A DNA stretch of 64,000 bases from Congeria kusceri (Eukaryota > Mollusca > Bivalvia > Myida > Dreissenidae). The translations under genes were made by a program, and so were the position numbers. Under the pieces are notes generated by a model that did not search any database, was not told the DNA's origin, and saw only the letters and a list, made by a program, of their open reading frames with translations. The DNA is taken from assembly GCA_027627225.1 (NCBI GenBank), contig CM051034.1, positions 1,923,001 to 1,987,000 on the forward strand, written 5' to 3'. Of this stretch, positions 36,201-47,373 are shown in pieces (within the stretch, counting starts at the first letter, position 1; the number at the start of each line of letters is the position of its first letter).

Positions 36201-39200
36201 AAGGTCTCGATATAAAGTGTCTATGTCTAAAGTTTTATTAAAATATCTCAATGCGTTCTCAAGTTATTGAGCAGAAACTGTTTTTCTATTTTAGTAACAG
36301 TAACCTTGACCCTATACGCAATCGCAGGTGAGGTCGCAATATAAGGTACGTATGTTTTAAGTTTCATTAAAATATCTCAGTGCATTCTCAAGTTATTGAG
36401 CGGAAACCGTTTATTATATTTTTAGTAACAGTGACCTTGACCCCACCCACCCCATATGCAATGGGGTCTCATGCCAGGTCTCGATATAAGGTATGTATGT
36501 GTAAAGTTTCATTAAAATATCTCAGTGCATTCTCAAGTTATTGAGCGGAAACCGTTTATTATATTTTTAGTAACAGTGACCTTGACCCCACCCACCCCAT
36601 ATGCAATGGGGTCTCATGCCAGGTCTCGATATAAGGTATGTATGTGTAAAGTTTCATACTATTCTCAATGCAATCTCAAGTTATTGAGCGAGTTAAATTT
36701 CATTAAAATATGTGTTGAAATTATTGAGTTAAAACCGTTTTTCTATTATTAGTAATAGTGACCTTGACCCCACCAACCCCATATTAAATTCCAAGTTAGG
36801 TCTTGATATAAGGTACCTATGTATTAAGAGTTATTAAAATATCTCAATACGTTCTCAAATTATTGAGAAGAAAATGGTTTTCTATTTTTAGTAAGTGACC
36901 TTGATCTTGACACCACCCATCCCATATGCAATCTTAAGCGAGGTCTTGTTATAAGATATCTACGTTTGAAGTTTCATTACAATAGCTTAATCCGTTCTCA
37001 AGTTAGAGACGGTAACAAAAAGTTGAGAAACTAGCTTACCGAAAAACTTTAACCTGTCCATATAGCTTATATGCATACATGCCATACGTCCCGGTCTTAC
37101 CGAGATTGTCCCGGTTTCGCGAGGTCTGTCCTGGCATCCAGGTGAGATGCATTTTGTCACAATCAGAATTTATATTTGAGTGTTTCGTGTAATTTCTTTG
37201 ATGTCATAATTAAAAATACACGTTATCGTTTATATTATTGAATAAATATGATTAAAATATATGCGTGTGTATGTTTGAGTGATTCATTTTGGGTGTTTAT
37301 TTATTTAACTATAACTATATAGACCATGAAACGGAATAGGACCTAGGTTAGATACGATAAACTATTATTATTACTTTTTTTTTTCGACAAAATGACAAAA
37401 TTAATGTGTCCCGGTCAAATGTCCCGGCGATTTTTTGACAATGTCCCGTTTTGGCCTGAAAAAATTATAACATGTATGCTTATACTTAAAATTTCTAAGT
37501 GTAAAAAGGCCCATAATTTTGACAAATTTCAAACTAGAGTTATCAAAATTGGCCTATGAGTTTATTTTAATATAGGGAATAAGTCTTCGACGTTTGAATG
37601 AAATCCCTCAAGCCATTTCTGAGAAACCAGCTTACCGAAAAACTTTAACCTGTCCATATAGTTATGTGTAAAATTTCTAAATGTAAAAAGGCCCATAATT
37701 TTGAAAAATTTCAAACTACAGTTACCAAACTTGGCCTATATGTTCATTTTAATGTGGGGAATGAATGTTATAAATTTGAATGAAATCCCTCAAGCCATTC
37801 CTGAGAAACCAGCTTATCAAAAAACTTTAACCTAGCTTGGATGCCGACGCTGGGCGAGTAGATTAGCTTGCCTTTTCTTCGAAAAGTCGAGCTAAAAAAT
37901 GCCCCATATCTCTGGCGGCCATGTTTTTGAACCAAATCAAAATAACTTGTTTTGGTTGAGAACTACGTGAGGAACATTTCTGTGAAATTCCTTCGAAATC
38001 CAACCAGTGGTTTCTAACATAAAGATCTTCAAAATTTTAAATATAATTCTATTAGGAAAATTGGCCAGCCCGTTGGCGGCCATTTGTTTAAGGACCTAAA
38101 CCATTTGAGCAACTTTGGTAGAAAACCACCCAAGGAACATTTCTGTAAAAGAAGTTCGAAATCCAACAAGATTTTCAAATTTTTCAATAAAAACATACAG
38201 GGTAAAAATGCCCTGCCTCCATAGTTTTTACAACAGACCTTAACAAATTGAGAAACTTTTGTAGAGAACCTCCCAAGGAACAGTAAAATTATTTCTAAAT
38301 CCAACCAATAGTTTCAGACAAAGATTTTCAAAGTTCTCAATACAGCCATTTAAGAAAAAAATGGCCCGCCCCTTGGCGGCCATGTTGTTTTTCAACTGAG
38401 CATCAACATTTGGGCAATTTTGGTAGAGGACAACCCAAGGAACTTTTTTTCTAAATTATTAGAAAATTCACCAAGAGGTTGAGGATGAGATGTCATTTAA
38501 ATATATTTCTATTTAAAGCTCTGGTGGCCATTTTTTGCAGCGGACTGGAAAGATTGGAGTGACTTTGATAGAGGACAATCCAAGCAACATGTGTGAACTT
38601 TCAGCAACTGTTTTCGGAGGAGATGTCGTTTAAAGGAAAAATCTACGGACGCACACACACACGATGGACGAACCGCCATGGCATAAGCTCGTTGGCCTTT
38701 GGCCAGTTAAGCTTAAAATGAATATGCCAGCATTTGAATAAAGGCTACCTTGTTTGCAAAATAGTGAAGAAAAGGCAACAATGGAATTTCAAAGACTGAG
38801 CATGACTGTATTTTAATAGCTTTACATTTCTATATCAGAAACATTAGATTCACACTCAACCCTTGATGTGTAACTGATATCAAGAAGAGTGGTATTGAAG
38901 TCAATCTCAAACTGTACTAACCTTGATATGTATTGATTTGATAAAATGTTAACATTCAGGTTGTCAGTTTACCTGTTAAACATTGGTATCCAGGTAAAAA
39001 CTGGAAGTTTAAAACTGCACCATTTCTGATATATATAAATATGTGGGGTTCTCAAGCCAATAGTTACATGTATGTTATTGTCCTCAACTTAATTCTTGTT
39101 TATATTAATAAACAGACTAAATCAGGTTAGTCTAAAAAGTAAATTGTCTAATAATAAGGATTATTGTTATCTTAACAATCATTAAAAAAAAAATGTCTTA

Positions 39201-39541
39201 AGATACCTGTGATTAAGTAGAACACAATTTGAGCAGCACAGCTGTCCATGGTCTTCACAGAAAATTTCCAATTTTTTATCTTTGTGAACTTCGCATTTCA
39301 ACAGAAAATCCTCCATTTTCTTTGAAATTGGCCATTTGTTCATATCTCCCCTTCCATAAGGGGAATGTTTTTTAAACAACTGACTATGAAGATGAATACA
39401 TTTTCCACAATAAAACTTTGAACATGTTTCACAGTAAAATTCTGCAACTACTTCAATAGACTGCTCTTCGCAGGTAGAACAACAAAAATCTTTAAATTCA
39501 TCTGACCCTTTAGCAACAGTAGACATAGAAAATGTCGCCAT
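32880..39541 (-). CDS. TRIM-like protein: two B-boxes, coiled coil, NHL-like beta-propeller; no RING
   Basis: Exons found: 39541-39207 (ATG at 39541), 35179-34167 and 33244-32880. Phases agree at both junctions, giving 571 residues. B-box 1 uses C21, C24, C37, C40, C45, C48, H52 and H59. B-box 2 uses C83, H86, C95, H98, C103, C106, H111 and C114; the last Cys comes from exon 2 (HR|QC), which supports the splice. Residues about 117-255 are a Gln/Lys/Leu/Glu-rich coiled coil. The rest reads as repeated beta-propeller blades (WIRGICVLPDGQILVVDRNN, then similar GELYVTD and GDRIYITN strands). There is no RING in front, so intrinsic E3 ligase activity is not expected. Related RING-less TRIM-like proteins are numerous in bivalves. 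The frame ends at a good donor (GTATGT at 32879), so a short last exon is missing from this annotation. Confidence 0.85.
33245..34166. other. Intron of the TRIM-like gene
   Basis: AT-rich, no repeat of the named families and no further exon seen. Confidence 0.6.
34167..35179 (-). CDS. TRIM-like gene, exon 2 (coiled coil and first propeller blades)
   Basis: Acceptor TTTGTTTCAG, then QCTKVTLVSECVKTQ. About 140 residues of heptad-like sequence are followed by beta-strand repeats such as GQILVVDRNNNQLKLLD and GELYVTDCTALYKYTLSGK. The exon ends ACAG|GTTAGA in phase 1; reading on would meet TAG at once, so splicing to 33244 is required. Confidence 0.85.
35331..35577. mobile_element. Foldback element with nested palindromes (copy 2), in the TRIM-like intron
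   Basis: Same structure as the copy at 3574-3802: GGAAAACCGGGCTTAATGCA, ATCCCGGATCAGCCTGTGCG, GCACAGGCTAATCAGGGATG, TACGCACATGCATTATGGCC. Clearly diverged from copy 1, so not recently mobilised from it. Confidence 0.85.
35795..37035. repeat. Repeat family F1, about eight units, with a 145-bp exact duplication
   Basis: Head AAACAAGAAACATGGAAATT, then repeated CATATGCAATCC, TCTCGATATAAGGTAT, AAGTTTCATTAAAATATCTC and CAGTGACCTTGACCCC. Within it 36361-36505 and 36506-36650 match closely, both having the unusual CATATGCAATGGGGTCTCAT. Confidence 0.9.
37068..37478. mobile_element. Possible small element bounded by GCATACATG / CATGTATGC
   Basis: Short inverted ends and clusters of GTCCCGG near both sides (ACGTCCCGGTCTTACCG; GTGTCCCGGTCAAATGTCCCGG) around an AT-rich middle. 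No coding capacity. Confidence 0.4.
37480..37895. repeat. Repeat 'aaaggcccataattttga', two units
   Basis: AAGTGTAAAAAGGCCCATAA (37497) and AATGTAAAAAGGCCCATAAT (37679), with TGAATGAAATCCCTCAAGCC and GAGAAACCAGCTTACCGAAA in both, ending GATGCCGACGCTGGGCGAGT. Confidence 0.7.
37905..38700. repeat. Repeat family F6 ('accacccaaggaacatttctgt'), about four units
   Basis: TTGGTAGAAAACCACCCAAG, GAACATTTCTG, AATCCAACCAGTGGTTT and GGCGGCCATGTTTT recur every 170-180 bp, ending CACACACACGATGGACGA. A related block is at 48340-48740. Confidence 0.75.
39207..39541 (-). CDS. TRIM-like gene, first coding exon (B-boxes)
   Basis: The ATG context (GCAAAATGG) and the beginning MATFSMSTVAKGSDEFKDFC look like a true N-terminus. 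The exon carries B-box 1 in full and B-box 2 up to LLNHR, and ends at the donor ACAG|GTATCT in phase 2. A second in-frame Met lies at residue 6. Confidence 0.85.
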
Positions 39542-41875
39542 TTTGCTTATTGACTTTCAGCAAACAAAACTTTACAACTTAAATTAAATTGAAATATTAA
39601 TGTCACAGTGTCTCTGTTTAAATAAATATTCCAGAAAGCACACATTAAATTTAGTGGCAATTATAGTCAAGCAATAAAAAACTTCCAACTGAACGGAAAC
39701 CAAGATAACCTTCAAATGACGCTCAGTGGTTTGATACAGTGTTACTATGTAAACTGTCACGCGAGTACTAGGTCACGTGAGTATTGGATTAATTTAAATA
39801 TTGCACTGCGGCAAAGGTTTGTAGCTGAATATCAGGTTACATTGAACAAGTGTTTATCACACAGACCAAATGCAGTTGGTTTAAAGGTGTACTGATTAAT
39901 GTCTATAGAATGTGTATTATGTAAGAGATTTCCCACACTGACTATTTTATCACAGTTGTCATTTCCTTTTGCCTAAACAGCAAACTGATCTGATTTTTTT
40001 CTCTTTAGCCATTTTTAAAACAATTGCCCTGTTTAATTCTTGTAATATGATGCCATCTCCAATAATTAAAACCTAAGGGAGACAACTCCTGTCCTAAAAC
40101 ACTTTAATTGTCTGACCCACATTGAGGACACACTGTCAGAATCAAATGTGGGTTCCAACTGATTCTCTGAAGACTCACAAACTTCAAATACAAAGTGAGG
40201 CAGCAATTGTTTTACAAATATTTGTTTATATTTACCTTTTTACATAGTTTTTCTGTAAAGATCAACTTCATTGGAAAGCATCTGAACATATATGCCCATT
40301 CTTTTTCGGTGTAGCTGTCTAAGATCACTTTTGACCTAGATTTCTTGCGATAAGTATGCAGCGGGAAAATTGAATGCCAATAGAATTTGGCAAATTTTCT
40401 ATTTTTATGGAATGCAAACTTACAACAATGGTTTAATGTATACCAACAACTTTTGCATACTTTGGGGGATTAAAATGTACATGATTGTTTACATAAGCGG
40501 TTAAAATAAAGTTATAATCATATCTTCGACATATACTCTAGAACTGAACATAATTATGAACATATTTTCTCATTGTATGTCAAGATCAGAATATTATATT
40601 CGTTCTCAGAATTAATTCACTGTTTTGTTTAGCCTAGCAGCACGCTCTATAAATAACAATTGATTCTAGAGAGTTCAACACACTCACGATCATTCTAAAA
40701 ATAGCACGCGTTTAGCTGCCGGTGTATAGCTGTTATAATATACATGCATTAATTAGCGTCCAGAGAATCATAAGAGCGAATATTTCAATAAATGGGGAAT
40801 TTATGTTTATAAACTTACTGTGCGTGTTAATTTAAAATTAAATGGCGGTTGTGTTTTATTAAGAATTTAATAAAATTGCACATTTCTATCAACTTTTCCA
40901 GTTGATGTTTATCAACCCATAAAAAGATATCTTTCAATAAATAAAATGTGGTGAAATAACGAATATGTCGAACTGTTATTCATGTTACTTCTACTTCATT
41001 TTCGTAGCATAAATACATTATTTGCAATACCAATTATACACAGAAACCCTTGATACATCATATTCCTACCGAATGTAATTTTAAATCGCATTGTCTAATG
41101 AAATTTTATGTTTGTGTTATCAAAAATGGAAGTCATCATTATTTCAAATGCGCTGAATGTTCACTGAAGATTGCTTTTCATAAGGATACACAGTATATAT
41201 GATTAACTGACTTAGAAATGTGTTTGTATTATGCATAGATAACTTCCAAGATGAAGGTAGGGTATATTACTTAATAACTATACGCGCATGATAGAGAATA
41301 ATTTTGATTCATTCCTGCAATTATTTTTGTACATTGTTAATTTGTTAAATTTGGCTGTAAAATTTATAAAATAATGATGTTAGCGTAAATTATTTAGGTT
41401 ACTCATGTATCACTAGTGAAAACATGGGGCGTTATGATCGGTTTATTCACGGTACAAATATTAATAATTATTGAATTAATCACACATTAATTTTGGGATA
41501 TGAGTAGTTTTCTTATGGTGCACAGAATATCTGGGGTCCTAGAAGTCACCTTGTCTAGGTGGGGACCGAAAAATCTGGGGTCTGAGAAGCCACGTAACCG
41601 ATCATCTTGGCCCTCTTTTATTATGTTTAGGGTAAAATGATATCTCATTATAAATGTCAACGATGATTGTCTTTTTTAAAAGACATTTCTTGTTTCAAGT
41701 TTTTCAACTTCCTACAAGTCTTTCAGAGAACAAGTTTAAAGCAAAATGTTCACAATAAATGACAATTCTAACATGTAACATGCAGAATTTTTCTATAGAC
41801 AAAGAAAAAAATTCACCATTGTTAAACTACCAATAAACAAGGCAAAATTAGTTTGGAAACTGTAAAATATAGATT
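39542..41875. other. Upstream region of the TRIM-like gene; no further gene seen
   Basis: Contains the presumed promoter just above 39541, including TCACGTGAG (E-box CACGTG) at about 39773. The rest is AT-rich unique-looking DNA with no coding frame or known repeat. Confidence 0.4.
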
Positions 41876-41879
41876 GCAT

Positions 41880-42060
41880 CGTAATTGCCAAAAAAATTGT
41901 GTTAGGTCATGTTACATTTGAAATAATTTTTGCATTATCGTTGTTTATCGGCTAATAAACACTAACAGCCTTGTGGTTTAATTCATACGTGTCAGAACAC
42001 AAAATCGCTGTTTATTAGCCGATTAACAACTCTAAGTGCAAAATTATTTCTTAATTAACA
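41880..42060. mobile_element. MITE copy of the 'cgttgtttatcggcc' family
   Basis: ATTATCGTTGTTTATCGGCT on the left and GCTGTTTATTAGCCGATTAA on the right frame TGGTTTAATTCATACGTGTC and AGAAC; outer parts AATAATTTTTGCATTATCG and TGCAAAATTATTTC are inverted. Confidence 0.7.
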
Positions 42061-42529
42061 AGAGACGCCGGAGGATGACTGACCACAATATCTCTCAGTT
42101 CGAGATCAGGTGAGCTAAAAATCAATCTGTTGGGTGCAATCACACTACATTTAGGCAGCGTGTCACTGCTTTAGCGACTGTCGTTGTTGATCTCCATGTC
42201 ATCTTACCTTGGCAATACCTCGGGTTGCAATCCTCAGCTCAATAGCTACCACAACCAAGGTCACTTCTGTCGGTACAGGTCCTGTGTCTGGCTCGAGTTC
42301 CATTCCAGCTGTTTACTCCCTGGCTGACCAATCTATTTTCTGTACATCACTGCCAGGCCCATCTGTTTGGGTATGGGTGTAAATACAACTAAATAATATT
42401 GGCACTCATGTGGATGTTGTGTTTATAATTATAAGTGAAGACTTCATCGAGCTTTATATTAACAAGAGCTGTCTCAGGACAGCGAGCTCGACTATTCAAC
42501 CGGTTTGTCAGAGTTATCAGCCTTTATCA
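42061..42529. other. Spacer, no supported gene
   Basis: Contains ACAAGAGACGCCGGAGGATG (a repeat head) and a moderately GC-rich stretch, 42130-42370, with no open exon supported by splice signals. Confidence 0.4.
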
Positions 42530-42887
42530 CTAGAAAAAAAGAGACATATTTCTCCTAAAATTCTGGTCACAGATATGTGCCTTGGTCAGTGACCTTATAT
42601 AATGACCTTGAAGACATGAGTGATCTTTTAGTTGAATATCTGTAGCAGATAAAGAGATAATCCTACTAAATTGTAGGCCTTGGATAGTGACCTTATATAA
42701 TGACCCTGAAGAAATGTGTAAAGTTTCAACTGAATATCTGTAGTAGTTATAGAGATATAGAGTTGTTGCACGCAAACTTTCACCTGAATTTATAAGTACA
42801 AAAAGGTGCATAATTCTGCTAAATTGCAGGTCAGAGTTATGGACCTTGGTCAGTGACCTTACATACTGACCACAAAGATATATGAAG
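42530..42887. repeat. Repeat family F2, about two and a half units
   Basis: TGCCTTGGTCAGTGACCTTA, TATAATGACCCTGAAGAAAT, ATATCTGTAGTAGTTATAGA and AGAGTTGTTGCACGCAAACT; F2 signature throughout. It is split from the F2 copy at 43165 by the SINE. Confidence 0.8.
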
Positions 42888-43165
42888 TCACAATGGTGTA
42901 GTGTATATGGTGTCCGCCTTGGGACCGGGAGGTCTTGGGTTCAATCCCCACTAGTGGATATTATGTCGGCATAGGGACCGGGAGGTCCTGGGTTCGATCC
43001 CCACTAGTGGATATGGTGTCGGCCTTGGGACCGGGAGGTCCTGGGTTCGATCCCCACTCAGGGAGCCTTCTTAAGATCTTTCCAAAGACACCAAGTACTG
43101 GTTCTTTCCAGGAAACAGACTCAAGAGCGATAAGCCAAAGGCTTTCGATGCAATCAAGCTATCTG
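42888..43165 (+). mobile_element. tRNA-derived SINE with a triplicated head
   Basis: Pol III B-box-like GGGTTCGATCCCCAC occurs three times (first with one change) at 53-bp spacing: GGGACCGGGAGGTC starts at 42921, 42974 and 43027. Only the last copy is followed by the SINE body (CAGGGAGCCTTCTTAAGATC, CAAGTACTGGTTCTTTCCAG, TTTCGATGCAATCAAGC). The SINE interrupts an F2 unit, whose ATCTGTAGT continues after it. Confidence 0.8.
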
Positions 43166-44109
43166 TAGTCATTATAGAGATATTGTTGAGAGAGTTGTTG
43201 CGCGCAAACTTTAATCTGAATTTTTAAGTACAAAAAGGGGCATAATTCTGCTAAATTATTGGCCTTGGTCAGTGACTTAACATAATGACCCCAAAGACAT
43301 GTGTGAAGTTTCTTTTAAATATCCGTAGTAGTTAGAGAGACATGTACTTGTTGCACACAATCCTTAACCTGAATTTTCTCTTGCACGCAAACCTTAACCT
43401 GACTTTTCTAAGTACAACAAGGCTTGCCACAGGATGTGACATATTCCCCCAAAGCATATGCTTCTCAGAGGAAGGCAACACAATGTCAGTTACATGTTGG
43501 CAAAAATTACGCTTCCAACAAAAAGAGTTATACTCCTTGTACTCTGCACTTCCTCTCGATGTCTTCTATCATTATATGAAGTTTCATTTGAATCTCTTCA
43601 ACGCTAATGGAGTTATGCTCTGCACAAGAAAAATAAACAAAAGGCAATAACTCTGTAGATATTGAAGAAACAGTTATGGTCTTTTTGCTCTGCACTTTCT
43701 CTTATCGGCCTCTATCATTACATTAAGTTTCATTCGAATACCTTCAATACTAATGGAGTTATGCTCCACACTAGAGAATTAATGCTTCACAAACGGACAT
43801 AAGACAAAGGGCAATAACTCCATAAATATCAAAGAAAGAGTTGTGGTCCTTGTGCTCTGCACTTCCTCTCATTGTTCTCTATTATTATATAAAGTTTCGT
43901 TTGAATCCATTCAAAACTAACAGAGATATGCTCCGCACAAGTAAATTAATGCTTCAAATAGGGGAAAAAAACAAAGGGCAGTAACTCTGTAAATATTGAA
44001 GAAAGAGTTGTAGTCCTTGTGCTCTGCACTTCCTCTCATTGTCCTCTATCATTATATGAAGTTTCATTTAAATCCTTGAAATACTAATGGAGTTATGCTC
44101 CGCACAAGA
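43166..44109. repeat. F2 remainder then repeat family F5, about four units
   Basis: F2: CATAATTCTGCTAAATTATT and GTGTGAAGTTTC. F5 from about 43490: ACTCCTTGTACTCTGCACTT, CCTCTCATTGTCCTCTATCA, TTATATGAAGTTTCATTTGA, AATGGAGTTATGCTCCGCAC and AAAGGGCAATAACTC, period about 180 bp. Confidence 0.8.
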
Positions 44110-45720
44110 AAAACAAAAAACATGGAAATTCCATGAAAACCGAATTTTTCCAACAAAATGCATAAAAGTCAGCACAATAATGAAAGAAAGTTCTGGGTGC
44201 CATATGCATTCCTTAGCGAGGTCTCGTTATAAGGTACATGTATCTATGTATGAAGTTTCATTAAAATATCCCAATGTGTTCTCAAATTATTGAGCAGAAA
44301 CCATTTTTGTATATTTAATAACATTGGCATTGACCATTTCTCACCGACTCCATATGCATTCCAAAGCGTGGCCTAGATACAAGGTATCAATGTATGAAGT
44401 TTCTTCAAATATCTTTAGAGGAAACAATTTTTCTATTTTTAGTAATGCAGACTTTGACACCATCCACACTATATGCAATCCCAAGCGAGGTCTTGATATA
44501 AGGTATCTATGTATAAATTTTCATTAAAATATCTTGATGCATTGTCAAGTTATTAAGCTAAAACCATTTTTCTATTTTTAGCAATGGTGACCTTGACCCC
44601 ACCCACCACATATGCAATTCCAAGAGAGGTCCGAATATAAGGTATCTATGTATGAAGTTTCATTAAAATATCTGAATGTGTTCTCAAGTTATTAAGTGGA
44701 AACCATTTTCTATTTTTAGTATCTGTCACCTTGACCTTGACCACACCAACCCCATATGCAATCTCAACCAAAGCTTCAATATAAGGTATATATGTATCAA
44801 GTTTCATTAAAATATCTCGATTTGTTCTCAAGTTATTGAGCAGAGACCGTTTTTTTTTTTGTAATGGTGACCTAGACCATGACCCTACCCAACCAAAATG
44901 CAATTCCAAGCGAGGTCTTGATATATGGTATCAATGTATGAATTTTTATTTAATTATCTTTATGGATTCTAAAGTTATTTGGCAGAAACCGTTTTTCTAT
45001 TATTAGTAACCGTGACCTTGGCCGTGACCTTACCCATTCCATATGCAATCCCAAGCAAGGTCTCGATATAAGATATATATGTTTGAAGTTTAATTAAAAT
45101 ATTTCAATGCATTCTCAATTTATTGAGTGGAAACCATTTTTCTATTTTTCGTAACGGTGACTTGACCTTGACCCCACCCATCCCAAATGCAATCACAAGC
45201 AACATCTTTGTCGGAAGTTTCACCAACATATCTCGATGTGTTCCAAAGTTATTGAGCATAAACCGTTCGTCTATTTTTAGCAACAGTGACCTTGACCCCA
45301 CCCACCCCATATGCAATCCCAAGCGAGGTCTTGATATAAGGCATCTATGTATGAAGTTTCATAAAAATATCTTAATGCCTTCTGAAGTTATTGAGCGGAA
45401 ACAGTTTATCTATTTTTAGTAAGGGTGACCTTGACCCCACCCACCCCATATGCAATCCCAAGCAAGGTCTCAATATAAGGCATCTATTTATGAAGTTTCA
45501 TTAAAATATCTAGATGCGTTGTCAAGTTATTGAACGGAAACTGTTTTTCTAGTTTTAGTAATGGTGACCTTGACCTAAACCCCACCCACCCCATATGCAA
45601 TCCAAAGCGAGGCCTTGATATAAGGTATGTATGTATAAAGTTTCATTAAAATATTTAAATACGTTCTCAAGTTAAAGAGTGGAAAAAAAAAGTTGACGCC
45701 GCCACCCCGCCCGTCCGCAC
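44110..45720. repeat. Repeat family F1, about ten units (largest block)
   Basis: Head AACATGGAAATTCCATGAAA at about 44117, then repeated F1 units, ending with AGTTGACGCCGCCACCCCGC. All short frames here on both strands are repeat translations. Confidence 0.9.
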
Positions 45721-45774
45721 GCCAACGACATACCCAATCAACTAATAATAACAGAAATTATTCTTCGAAAAATT

Positions 45775-46205
45775 TGGTTAACAAATGACAATAACTCCAT
45801 TAATATTGAAGAAAGAGTTGTGGTCCTTGTACTCTGAACCTCCTCTCATTGTCCTCTATCATTATATGCAGTTTCATTTGAATCCCTTTAATACTAATAG
45901 AGTTATGCTCCGCACAAGAAGCTTAACAGACAGACGGAAGGACAGAGGGAAGAACCGACAGACAATGCGATTACAATATGCTCCCAAAGTTCCCTTCGGG
46001 GCATAATAAGGGGCATAGTTCTGCTAAAATGCAGGCCACACTAATGGGTCTTGGCCAGAGACCTTATATAATGACCCTGAAGACATCTATGAAGTTTCAA
46101 TTGAATATCTGTAGTAGTTACAGATTTATGTACTTGTTGCACACAAACCTTAACCAGAGCATTACGCAGACGAATATGTGAGTAGTGTAGCTCGAGCTTA
46201 TCAGT
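45775..46205. repeat. F5 unit with GACAGACGGAAGG tail and GGGGCATAATA end, then F2 copy
   Basis: AATGACAATAACTCCATTAA, GTCCTCTATCATTATATGCA and AGTTATGCTCCGCACAAGAA, then a GACAGAC tract, CCCTTCGGGGCATAA, and the F2 sequence TTCTGCTAAAATGCAGGCCA. Confidence 0.75.
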
Positions 46206-46442
46206 GAATAGTCGAGCTTAAAAGTAAGTACTCAACAGGTCACCTGTACTTGTATAGCAACAAAAGGGTGATTTCGTAGGTAGATAATAGAACATTATCA
46301 AATATATCGGCAGGTTTTTAAAAAGAGATAAATATTGTTTGAATAAACATTTATCACACTAATTCAAAAGGCTTCTATTGCACGCATATTTATTACCCGT
46401 AATAGTCTACATTTGAAGTTACTCTGTATATATGTCAAGACC

Positions 46443-46526
46443 ATATCGAGGGCTGAGCGTGAAACTATTGTATCTTATATAGAAATGTTAAGCAGATACA
46501 ACAGTTTCACGCTCAGCCCTCGATAT
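46443..46526. repeat. Near-perfect inverted repeat, 32-bp arms, 20-nt loop
   Basis: Left arm 46443-46474 and right arm 46495-46526 pair at 31 of 32 positions; arms begin ATATCGAGGGCTGAGCGTGA. A transcript would form a miRNA-precursor-sized hairpin; a tiny foldback element is equally possible. Confidence 0.9.
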
Positions 46527-46589
46527 AGAGTTCATATCCTGACAGTAAATGCAGTCAAACATTGATTTCTATAACACTAAACTAATTTA

Positions 46590-46659
46590 CCAGCCCTGCT
46601 GAACAGTCGGCCTGTTACTGGTATTATCGTGTCCACAGCCTCTTGCTTGGTCTCCCCAG
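46590..46659 (-). other. Exon-like segment, copy A (70 nt)
   Basis: Acceptor-like TGTCATTGCCAG and donor-like GTAAATTAG bound a frame AGETKQEAVDTIIPVTGRLF followed by SRA. A diverged copy with flanking homology lies at 60877-60946. Phase does not fit the protease gene exons in order. It may be an exon of an unseen minus-strand gene or a pseudo-exon in a repeat. Confidence 0.35.
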
Positions 46660-46774
46660 CCTGGCAATGACATACTGAAGATGAACATAGAAATCAGTGA
46701 GTACATACAAACATACACTCAATGAGCACATACAAACATACACTTTTTATAAACTTCATTTTACAAATTCTGCT

Positions 46775-47077
46775 ATGGTGGTTATGTTGTTTGCTGCATG
46801 GTTCAATCTATGTTTGTCTTTTTCTTTCGGAACAACCCATCAGTGTTCTGTCTTGAATTCGGACTATTGGGGACAAGGGCCCTCTAGGCTTAAAAAAGTG
46901 GGGACAAATACCAAAGATGTAGGGACACAGACAAAAAAAGTTATGCACCTCACGAATATTCCCAAAGCATATTTTTGTTTTGAAATGTACATACAAGCTG
47001 TTTTCATTCATGTTTGTTTTTATTTTCTGTTCAAAAAAGGATTAATACATAATACTGTGTTCTTAATTAATTCATAA
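46775..47077 (+). other. 100-codon open frame with hydrophobic start; unproven
   Basis: From the ATG the frame begins MVVMLFAAWFNLCLSFSFGT, which resembles a signal peptide, then a Lys/Thr-rich stretch. The end (FEMYIQAVFIHVCFYFLFKK) is AT-driven. No homology recognised, and no support from splice sites or a promoter. Confidence 0.15.
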
Positions 47078-47373
47078 CATTCTGTTGATCAATGTTACAC
47101 TGCATTCTTAAATACCTTATAACCTTGCATTATTAATGTTAATTTGAACAAACAAACAAAATCTGTTATAAACACATGGCGTTAATAATGAAACCTGTTA
47201 AAACTACACAGTGTAACAGTGTTACATCATCAATTAGCTGGGCATCCAAAACTGCAAGCCATTAGCAACACTCATACGGTGTCAGTAATTTGACTTCACA
47301 AGTCTTCGATGTTTCTGCCGAAATGCGGCTGTCGTCTAGCAGTTTTTCGCTGAAAAGAGTGTTTCTTGCTTAC

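Noticed and set aside
42930..43060. B-box motifs suggested a tRNA gene cluster
   Set aside because: No cloverleaf (acceptor, anticodon arms) can be folded around them and a SINE body follows; they are tRNA-derived SINE heads.
21321..46659. Joining exon-like copy A (46.6 kb) to the protease gene as an upstream exon
   Set aside because: Copy A would end in phase 1 or 2 while the exon at 21393 needs phase 0, and the TRIM-like gene lies between them on the same strand.
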